DNA of 10,055 bases from positions 1 through 10,055 of the forward strand of contig JACREV010000106.1 in assembly GCA_016218095.1 (NCBI GenBank), written 5' to 3'. The translations under genes and the position numbers were made by a program. Origin of the DNA: Deltaproteobacteria bacterium (GTDB taxonomy: Bacteria > Desulfobacterota > GWC2-55-46). Shown here piece after piece: positions 4,819 to 10,055 of the stretch (position 1 is its first letter; every line of letters begins with the position of its first letter). The notes under the pieces were generated by a model that saw only the letters and a program-made list of their open reading frames with translations, was not told the origin of the DNA and did no database searches.

Positions 4819-6960
4819 ATGTCGGAAGATATGAAAAATAAAAACGCAGACGAGGTATGGGCCCTTAAGGAGGCGCTCTCGGCAAAAGAGCGCGAGGTGA
4901 TCGAGCTTAAGAAGTTCGAGGCGCTTTTCCTGGGCATCAACGACCTCGCCTATATCTGCGACTCCCTCGGCAACATCCTTTTCGTCAACCAGCAACTCGA
5001 GAGGTACTCCGGACACAAGGCCGAAGAGTTCATCGGCAAATCGTTTGCCCCGCTCTTTGACGAGGAGAACCTTAAGAAGGGTCTTGTTTTTTACAATAAG
5101 ACCATCCAGGGCGAATCCCCCGAATTCGAGCTCCGCTTCAAGGACACCGGCATTCTCTGCGAATACAAGAACGTCCCATTCAGGGACGAAAGGGGCGAGA
5201 TAACGGGCGTCATCGGCATCGCCAGAGACATAAGCTACAGGAGACAGGCCGAGGAAAATTTGCGCTCGGAGCGCGACAAGGCGCAGAGATATCTCGACCT
5301 CGCGGGCGTCATCTTCGTGGCCATAGGCGCGGACGGAAACGTCACGATGATAAACAGGAAGGGCGCGGAGGTGCTCGGCTATGCCGAGGCCGAGATACTC
5401 GGAAAGAACTGGTTCACGAGCTTCATACCAGAGCGCATCCGGGAAGAGATGAGGGCGGCGTTCATCTCTCTCATCTCAGGCAAGGCGGAGTGCGATTACT
5501 ACGAAAACCCCGTCCTCGCCGCGGACGGTAGCGAGAGGATGATCGCCTGGCACAATACCGTCCTCAAGTCCCCGTCAGGCGAGGTCAGCGGGTCGTTGAG
5601 CTCCGGTAGCGACATAACGGAGTTCAAGCGCGCCGAGGCCGAAGTGAGCAAGTACCGCTCGAACATCGAGGCGATATTCCGGTCGGTCAGGTACGCGATA
5701 GTCACCGTCGGCCTCGACTTCTCCATACTCGAGCTGAACTACTCGGCCTCGCGAATATGCGCCCTTTCGCGCGGGGACATCGGTCATCACTTCAACTCGC
5801 TCATAATGGACTGCTCGAAAAAGTGCTTTGAAACGCTCGCCGAGACCTTCAGGCGCCAGGGGCCGGTCGAGGCCGGCCGCATAGAGTGCGGCAAGCCCGG
5901 CAGGGACCAGACCGTCGGCATGAACGCCTACCCGCTCATCGACTGCGACGGGGGCTTCTCCGGGGCGGTCATGGTCATACGGGACGAAACGCGTCTCGCG
6001 GGGCTGGAGCGCGACTTGAATGAGCGGAAACAATTACATAACATCATCGGCGCTGCCGGCCGCATGCAGGAGATATACTCCTTGATAGGCGACCTCGCCG
6101 ACCTTACGACGACCGTCCTCATAACCGGGGAGACAGGGACCGGAAAGGAGCTCGTCGCCGAGGCGATCCATTACAGCGGCATGCGCTCAAGCGGGCCGCT
6201 TGTGAAGGTCAACTGCTCCGCGATACCCGAGCACCTCCTGGTGAGCGAGCTGTTCGGCCATGTGAGGGGCGCCTTCACCGGCGCTGTCCGCGACAGGGCC
6301 GGAAGGTTCGAGCTCGCCAACGGCGGCACGATCTTTTTGGACGAGATAGGCGACATATCCGAGGAGACTCAGTTAAAGTTGCTTCGCGTCCTGCAACACA
6401 GGGAGTTCGAGAGGCTCGGGGACTCGGCTACGATGAAGTCGGATGTCAGGATAATCGCGGCCACGAACCGCGACCTCCTCCAGAGGGTCCGGGAGGGGAG
6501 GTTCAGGGAAGACCTCTACTACAGGCTCAAGGTCGTGGAGATCTCGCTCCCGCCGCTCCGGCAGAGGCTTGAGGACATGCCCCTCCTCGTCGGCCACTTC
6601 ATATCGAGGTTCAACAAGAAGTACTGCAAGAACATTTCCTTCATAACCTCCGAGGTACAGAGGGCCTTCATCGGCTACTCATGGCCGGGGAACATCCGCG
6701 AGCTCGAGCACACGCTCGAGCACGCCTTCATCGTGTCGCGCTCCGAGACCATAGGCATGGAGGCGCTCCCCATGTATTTCAAGCTCCCCGTGGACAGGGG
6801 CGGACACGCGTCCGCAAGACCGAGGAAGGCCGACCTCGATTCCGTACTGAGGGCTATAGAGCGGGCCGCTGGAAATAAATCAAAGGCCGCCAAACTCTTG
6901 AGCATAAGCAGGCAGACCCTCTATAGACTGCTCTCCCAAGGCCGTTCAGCGGGAAGATAA
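4819..6960 (+). CDS. sigma-54-dependent transcriptional activator with three PAS-like sensor regions and Fis-type DNA-binding domain
   Basis: A 713-residue bacterial enhancer-binding protein. A short helix precedes PAS 1 (about 33-140, ending GVIGIARDISYRRQAEENL). PAS 2 spans about 155-270 (ending SGSDITEFKRAE) and PAS 3 about 280-395 (ending GAVMVIRDETRLAGLERDL). The AAA+ domain runs from about 405 to 640. It has Walker A GETGTGKE (437-444), the sigma-54 contact loop GAFTGA (484-489), Walker B GTIFLDEIGD (503-512), REDLYYRL (563-570) and SWPGNIRELEH (621-631). A Fis-type helix-turn-helix closes the protein (673-707, NKSKAAKLLSISRQTLYRLL). There is no receiver domain or membrane segment, so it should sense a cytoplasmic signal directly through the PAS modules and then remodel sigma-54 RNA polymerase. 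PAS 3 contains Cys332, Cys336 and Cys357. GAGGAAGG 5 bases before the ATG supports the start. The next gene downstream has a sigma-54-type promoter, making it the obvious target. The signal is unknown. Confidence 0.95.
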   Translation: MSEDMKNKNADEVWALKEALSAKEREVIELKKFEALFLGINDLAYICDSLGNILFVNQQLERYSGHKAEEFIGKSFAPLFDEENLKKGLVFYNKTIQGESPEFELRFKDTGILCEYKNVPFRDERGEITGVIGIARDISYRRQAEENLRSERDKAQRYLDLAGVIFVAIGADGNVTMINRKGAEVLGYAEAEILGKNWFTSFIPERIREEMRAAFISLISGKAECDYYENPVLAADGSERMIAWHNTVLKSPSGEVSGSLSSGSDITEFKRAEAEVSKYRSNIEAIFRSVRYAIVTVGLDFSILELNYSASRICALSRGDIGHHFNSLIMDCSKKCFETLAETFRRQGPVEAGRIECGKPGRDQTVGMNAYPLIDCDGGFSGAVMVIRDETRLAGLERDLNERKQLHNIIGAAGRMQEIYSLIGDLADLTTTVLITGETGTGKELVAEAIHYSGMRSSGPLVKVNCSAIPEHLLVSELFGHVRGAFTGAVRDRAGRFELANGGTIFLDEIGDISEETQLKLLRVLQHREFERLGDSATMKSDVRIIAATNRDLLQRVREGRFREDLYYRLKVVEISLPPLRQRLEDMPLLVGHFISRFNKKYCKNISFITSEVQRAFIGYSWPGNIRELEHTLEHAFIVSRSETIGMEALPMYFKLPVDRGGHASARPRKADLDSVLRAIERAAGNKSKAAKLLSISRQTLYRLLSQGRSAGR

Positions 6961-6964
6961 AACT

Positions 6965-7033
6965 CTTCACGATTTTACCAAGGTGTCGTCGTCACGATAT
7001 ACTGCGATAAAGGACTGACCCTTCACGCTTTTA
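6965..7033 (+). repeat. short direct repeat in the noncoding gap after the activator gene
   Basis: CTTCACGATTTTA (6965-6977) and CTTCACGCTTTTA (7021-7033) match at 12 of 13 positions, 56 bp apart, with a further TCACGAT at 6992-6998 between them. They lie in the noncoding gap, upstream of the palindrome cluster. Function is unknown; they could be further protein-binding sites or chance. Confidence 0.3.
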
Positions 7034-7034
7034 A

Positions 7035-7080
7035 AGTGTACACTGTCACATACGTGTAACATTACACCCATGTAACATGG
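7035..7080. promoter_or_regulatory. palindrome cluster, candidate upstream activator sites for the sigma-54 activator
   Basis: Three perfect palindromes lie within 46 bp: AGTGTACACT (7035-7044), GTGTAACATTACAC (7054-7067, 6-bp arms, 2-bp centre) and CCATGTAACATGG (7068-7080, 6-bp arms, 1-bp centre). The last two share the direct repeat TGTAACAT (7055-7062 and 7071-7078, 16 bp apart). A looser dyad, GTCACA-N4-TGTAAC (7046-7061), links the first two. The cluster sits about 110-140 bp upstream of a -24/-12 promoter, the usual distance for enhancer sites of sigma-54 activators. AT-rich DNA (about 7084-7145) lies between them and could bend. Confidence 0.6.
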
Positions 7081-7177
7081 AACACTTTTTACAACCCCTT
7101 TCGCAATCCTTCAAAATTTCAAAAATTAAAGTAGCTGTTTTATCTCATGAAAAGACTCGCGCCATCGGCTTTTACAA

Positions 7178-7194
7178 TTGGCACATATCTTGAA
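7178..7194 (+). promoter_or_regulatory. sigma-54 (-24/-12) promoter candidate for the PilZ gene
   Basis: TTGGCAC (7178-7184), five bases, then TTGAA (7190-7194) match the YTGGCAC-N5-TTGCW consensus except that the -12 GC is GA. The -24 element is perfect. Transcription would start near 7204, about 60 bases before the favoured ATG. The activator gene upstream and the palindromes at 7035-7080 support the assignment; the -12 mismatch is the main doubt. Confidence 0.6.
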
Positions 7195-7262
7195 TAATAT
7201 CAACTGGGTTTGGTAAAACGAGCTCTTTGCTCAAAACCTCTAATCTCGTTGAATGGTGCGCC

Positions 7263-7886
7263 ATGCTCAAGATGGAATGCCCTGATTGCCAGGAATGGGT
7301 ACACCTGCCTTTCAAGACAAAGGCCGCTGAAATGGTCTGTCCGGGTTGCTCCGGGATCATACCGGTGAAAGACGTCTATGTCGCGGCAGGGCCGTTCCTG
7401 ATCGCCCGGGACGTCCTTTTCAAGAGCGTACCCAGGTACAAAAGGCTCATACTCGAGGCCGAAAAAGAGGTCACCGGGATACTCAAGGCTGAAAAGGCCG
7501 ACCACATCTCGATAAGGTCCATGAAGACGTTCATCAACAACCTGAAAGAGCTCCTTAACGGGTGCAGGGACGAGTCCAGGCATATGCTCGATGACAACGG
7601 GGTCGAATATTCCATAAACCAGCATACCTTTCAGGGCAACATCGTCAACATAAGCGTCACCGGGGCCTGCATAGACGGAAAAAGCGTGCCCCTGGACAGG
7701 CTCTGGAAAGAGATAACCGTTCATCTTAAGAGAAACGAAGGGGGTCCTTTCACCCTTAAGGGCAGGATCGTCTGGATAGGGGACGGCAACAAGATGGGCG
7801 TAAGATTCATGGCCGACGACGAAAAGACGCGCGACGTCGTCGAGGATTACATACGGGAGAAGAGCCTCTTTCAAAAGCACCATTGA
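7263..7886 (+). CDS. PilZ domain protein with N-terminal zinc ribbon, predicted c-di-GMP effector
   Basis: A 207-residue cytoplasmic protein from the ATG at 7263. The N-terminus has two CxxC pairs (CPDC at 6-9 and CPGC at 26-29) that form a probable zinc ribbon. A charged, helical linker follows (about 45-100). The C-terminal PilZ domain keeps both c-di-GMP-binding motifs: RDESR (102-106, RxxxR) and NISVTG (129-134, [D/N]xSxxG). It ends with a typical LKGRIVWIGDGNKMGVRF strand pair (165-182). The protein should therefore bind c-di-GMP and act on a partner through the ribbon; the partner is unknown. The frame is open back to a TTG at 7227, and another ATG lies at 7272. None has a good Shine-Dalgarno sequence, so the start is uncertain by up to 12 residues. 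It stands behind a sigma-54-type promoter and 22 bp before the radC remnant, probably in one transcript. Confidence 0.85.
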   Translation: MLKMECPDCQEWVHLPFKTKAAEMVCPGCSGIIPVKDVYVAAGPFLIARDVLFKSVPRYKRLILEAEKEVTGILKAEKADHISIRSMKTFINNLKELLNGCRDESRHMLDDNGVEYSINQHTFQGNIVNISVTGACIDGKSVPLDRLWKEITVHLKRNEGGPFTLKGRIVWIGDGNKMGVRFMADDEKTRDVVEDYIREKSLFQKHH

Positions 7887-7908
7887 GAGGCCCTTAAGGA
7901 TCACGCGA

Positions 7909-8630
7909 GTGAGGAACGGTTCATTGAAGGCGAAAAAAAGGCTTAAGGAGAGGTTCAGGACCGGCGGCATCGAGGCGTTCACGCATTCTGAAGCGCTCGA
8001 GCTCCTCCTTTCGTACTCCGTCCCGGAAAAGGGGCTTAAGACCGCCTCGAAGGCGCTCCTCGAGAGGTTCTCTGATTTGAACTCCGTGCTCTCGGCCGGG
8101 GAAGACAAGCTTAAGGCGATAAAAGGCGTCCCGGGCGGGGCCGCTTCCCTCATCTCCGTAATAAAAAAGATACGGGAAGGCTACATGGCCGGGACGGGAC
8201 CAAAGCTCGAGACCATCAACGAAAAGAAAGACGCGCTTAAGCTCCTGAAGACTTCGCTCAAGGACTTGAAGGGCGAAAGGCTCCTTGCCATATACATGAA
8301 CTCCAGGAACGAGGTGCTCTCAACGGAAATTGTCCACGATGGCCGCGTCGAGAGCCCCTTAGCGGTATCGAGGAGGGCCGTGGAACTCGCTATAAGGCAC
8401 AACGCGCGCTCAGCCGTTTTCGTCCGCGCGATTTCCGGCGCCCTCTCGGCTGAGGACCCGGCGAGAGACGTCTCGCAAGGACGCTTGAGCGTGCATCGCT
8501 CGCGATAGACCTCGTCGTCCACGACCACCTGATCGTTGACAAAAAGGCGTACTTCAGCGGCAGGGACGCAGGCTGGCTCCAGGCCGCCTCGGTGGGCTTC
8601 AGGATGGCCGCCGAGGACGATATCGGGTAG
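7909..8630 (+). pseudogene. radC: RadC-family (UPF0758/JAMM) gene, frameshifted and lacking the metal-binding motif
   Basis: The frame from GTG 7909 (AAGGA 8 bases upstream) encodes 199 residues to a stop at 8508. The N-terminal half is a clear RadC helix-hairpin-helix region (RLKERFRTGGIEAFTHSEALELLLSYSVP, then LKAIKGVPGGAASLISVI, residues 11-85). The JAMM domain starts normally (ERLLAIYMNSRNEVLSTEIV, then SRRAVELAIRHNARSAVFV). Where intact RadC has HNHPSG the sequence reads RAISG (173-177), so the metal-binding histidines are gone. The frame is lost soon after about 8467. The missing end, LVVHDHLIVDKKAYFSGRDAGW, continues in another frame to a stop at 8630. That frame is blocked upstream by a TGA at 8451-8453, so the shift lies between 8451 and 8508; one extra base would restore it. 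Both defects point to a decayed gene or to local assembly error. RadC's cellular role is itself uncertain in the literature. Confidence 0.8.
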
Positions 8631-8639
8631 CCTCCGATA

Positions 8640-9071
8640 TTAACAGCAGGGGCCCGCGAACTCGGCGCTGTCCACAAGGCGGCTGTCGAGGGATACCTCC
8701 ACCCTCCACGCGCCAAACCTCTCTTTCGCCCCAGCGTCGCTGAAGCCTCCCGGCTCTCCGGCGCAACCCGCGGGGACGAACTCAGGCCATACCCAGGCGT
8801 CGGCAGGCTCCGTTCCCACGATCACCGTCTGCTTAGAATACTGCCTCACCCTTCCTTCCGGGCCGACCCACCTCGCCTCGAGGAGATGCTTTCCTTTGCC
8901 TGAGACATCCTTTACCAGCGTCCGCACCTTGCCCCCGCAATTGAGCTTTCTGCCTTCCGCAGGAGAGAGCCTTTCGCCTATAAAGAGGATAGTATGGCTT
9001 GACGCATGGGCGAAAGAGGCGGACAGGACCGAGACGAGGAGTACGGGAATAAGCCTTAAAATCAATTTCAT
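8640..9071 (-). CDS. small secreted protein with four cysteines, function unknown
   Basis: A 143-residue protein from the ATG at 9071, which follows AGGGGGTG by about 9 bases. The frame is open to a TTG at 9098, but the signal peptide starts at the ATG. Residues 1-23 are a classical Sec signal peptide (MKLILRLIPVLLVSVLSASFAHA, cleavage after AHA at 23). The mature 120 residues have four cysteines (45, 103, 142, 143), two of them the last two residues, enough for two disulfides. LLEARWVGPEGRVRQYSKQTVIV, DAWVWPEFVP and FGAWRVEVSLDSRLVDSAEF alternate like strands of an immunoglobulin-like beta sandwich. I do not recognise a named family. It converges on the radC remnant with 9 bp between stop codons and no terminator visible. 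Confidence 0.75.
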   Translation of the reverse strand: MKLILRLIPVLLVSVLSASFAHASSHTILFIGERLSPAEGRKLNCGGKVRTLVKDVSGKGKHLLEARWVGPEGRVRQYSKQTVIVGTEPADAWVWPEFVPAGCAGEPGGFSDAGAKERFGAWRVEVSLDSRLVDSAEFAGPCC

Positions 9072-9194
9072 AATGGTATTCACCCCCTGTCCGGTCAAAT
9101 GTTACAGGCGCTATCGTTAAAGGTTGATTAGGACGATAGAGAGGGCTGAAACGTTCTGGGACGTTGACCATCCAAAAATTCAAAAATAATCGGC

Positions 9195-9249
9195 GTACCT
9201 CAAAAGATTCATTGACTAATTGCGTGGATTTCTGGAAAATTAGAGGTAC
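9195..9249. repeat. nested inverted repeats in the gap before the MalT-like gene
   Basis: The outer arms GTACCTC (9195-9201) and GAGGTAC (9243-9249) are perfect 7-bp complements. Inside them CTAATT (9216-9221) pairs with AATTAG (9238-9243). The arms bracket a possible promoter, as the operator pair does at 2573-2640, but the arms are short and the spacing long. A separate AACGT-N6-ACGTT dyad lies at 9150-9165. Confidence 0.35.
9212..9240 (+). promoter_or_regulatory. possible promoter of the MalT-like gene
   Basis: TTGACT (9212-9217) and GAAAAT (9235-9240) are 17 bases apart, with a fair -35 and a weak -10. The predicted start near 9247 would leave a leader of about 85 bases before the ATG at 9332. 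Confidence 0.35.
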
Positions 9250-9331
9250 CGACACAACACGGGACTCAGGGCCGCTTACTGGATCATGCCGATAGCCACC
9301 ACTATTCTTATTTCGCGGGCCGACTCTATTG

Positions 9332-10055
9332 ATGAAGAACCTACCTGAATCTCTCGCCAAGATAACAAGGCCCGTCCCGCAGAATATATTTTTCCGTGAC
9401 AAGTTCTTCCATATCCTCGACAAGTGCAGGGAAAAGCCCCTCATCTGGGTCTACGGACCGCCGGGCTCGGGGAAAACAACCCTGGTGGCGAGCTACATAG
9501 AGGCTCGGAGACTCCCGTCCATCTGGTACCAGGTCGACCGCGGCGACAACGACCCCGGCTCCTTCTTCCATTACATGGGGCTTGCGGCAAGGAAGGCCGA
9601 CCCCAGAAAAAAAAAGCCGCTCCCCCACTTCACCCCTGAATACGCCCTAGGCCTCAAGGCCTTCTCCCGCGAGTACTTCTCGGAGCTCTACTCGCGCCTG
9701 GGGCCGAAGGCCCTCCTCGTATTCGATAACTTCCAGGAGGCTACCTTTGAATCCGCCCTCCACGAGATAATCCACGAAGGCCTGGACGCGTTGCCGAAAA
9801 AGGCCAATATCATTATCGTAAGCAGGGCCGCACCCCCTCCGGTCTTCTCGAGGATGAGGCTCGCCCAGTCCATGGAGACGGTTTCGTGGGAGGAGCTCCG
9901 CCTCACCCCGGACGAGGTCCGGGGCATAGCCTACAAGAAACGGGGCAGGCACCTCTCAGACGAGCAGGTACGGAACCTCCTTTCCTCTACTGACGGCTGG
10001 CTCGCCGGGCTCGTCCTCCTCCTCGGCAGGGGGACCGACGACTTCGGCCCGGAGC
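9332..10055 (+). CDS. MalT-like STAND ATPase, probable transcriptional activator, N-terminal part cut by window edge
   Basis: An open frame from the ATG at 9332 runs 241 codons to the window edge without a stop. It starts like MalT-type regulators, with KITRPVPQNIFFRDKFFHILD (10-30). Walker A GPPGSGKTT is at 42-50 and WYQVDRGDNDPGSFFHYMGLAA at 65-86 (the MalT WLSLD.DN..FW.Y block). Walker B LLVFDNFQE is at 128-136, and the strand IIIVSRAAPPP at 160-170 ends in the arginine expected of sensor 1. ELRLTPDEV (188-196) and STDGWLAGLVLLL (219-231) match the winged-helix region after the ATPase core. Family members continue with tetratricopeptide-like repeats and a LuxR helix-turn-helix or a BTAD domain; that part is outside the window, so the output domain is unknown. 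No good ribosome binding site precedes the ATG. A run of nine A (9607-9615) encodes RKKKP. Confidence 0.85.
   Translation, partial: MKNLPESLAKITRPVPQNIFFRDKFFHILDKCREKPLIWVYGPPGSGKTTLVASYIEARRLPSIWYQVDRGDNDPGSFFHYMGLAARKADPRKKKPLPHFTPEYALGLKAFSREYFSELYSRLGPKALLVFDNFQEATFESALHEIIHEGLDALPKKANIIIVSRAAPPPVFSRMRLAQSMETVSWEELRLTPDEVRGIAYKKRGRHLSDEQVRNLLSSTDGWLAGLVLLLGRGTDDFGPE

Noticed and set aside
4689..4940. In-frame upstream extension of tadA
   Set aside because: It would overlap the coding region and promoter of the divergent activator gene and is not TadA-like.
5559..5565. TGGCAC-like sigma-54 -24 element
   Set aside because: Inside the activator coding sequence with no -12 partner at the right spacing.
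7200..8153. Open frame of 317 codons on the minus strand, opposite the PilZ and radC genes
   Set aside because: Both plus-strand genes show family motifs with matching codon use; the antisense frame has no recognisable domain and is a shadow of GC-rich third positions.
9341..9628. Minus-strand open frame opposite the MalT-like gene
   Set aside because: The plus-strand frame has Walker A, Walker B and MalT signatures; this frame has none.
1..10055. Phage-defence, CRISPR, transposon or biosynthetic novelty
   Set aside because: No repeat-spacer array, transposase, integrase, toxin-antitoxin pair or nuclease beyond the radC remnant could be seen; radC alone beside a PilZ gene is not evidence of a defence system.

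Overview
The window is ordinary bacterial chromosome, GC-rich and densely coded on both strands. Codon use combines G/C-ending codons with frequent ATA (Ile), AGG (Arg) and CTT-AAG pairs. The gene types are a sigma-54 activator with PAS domains, a zinc-ribbon PilZ protein and a MalT-like ATPase next to a BTAD-type family. Together these suggest a deltaproteobacterium-like or Nitrospirota-like organism, possibly from a metagenome assembly. This placement is inference. I see no phage, insertion sequence, CRISPR array, tRNA or rRNA.

Left part (1-2640, minus strand): a nucleotide-sugar cluster read right to left. A winged-helix regulator with a Rossmann-like C-terminal domain comes first, then long-form glucose-1-phosphate thymidylyltransferase (rmlA), an RmlC-like epimerase and the start of RmlD, which runs off the left edge. 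These are dTDP-deoxysugar (rhamnose-type) steps for surface polysaccharide; rmlB is not in the window. The regulator promoter is bracketed by two matching inverted repeats. One of them covers the predicted transcription start and the start codon, so autoregulation and leaderless transcription are likely. The rmlA leader carries a canonical G-quadruplex motif overlapping a possible hairpin.

Middle (2641-4818): a perfect 11-bp-stem terminator separates this cluster from a phosphomannomutase/phosphoglucomutase, which would supply the hexose-1-phosphate. Upstream of the mutase is tadA (tRNA adenosine deaminase). tadA and the activator gene diverge from promoters that appear to share the same -35 bases.

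Right part (4819-8630, plus strand): a 713-residue sigma-54 enhancer-binding protein with three PAS-like regions and no receiver domain. It is followed by a 300-bp noncoding gap holding a cluster of palindromes and then a -24/-12 sigma-54-type promoter about 110-140 bp further on. Downstream lie a zinc-ribbon PilZ protein with intact c-di-GMP-binding motifs and a radC-family gene that has lost its HxH metal motif and is frameshifted. The simplest reading is an activator-to-PilZ regulatory pair; this is the most interesting unit in the window.

Far right (8631-10055): a convergent gene for a small secreted four-cysteine protein, a noncoding gap with inverted repeats around a possible promoter, and the N-terminal 241 codons of a MalT-like STAND ATPase that runs off the right edge.
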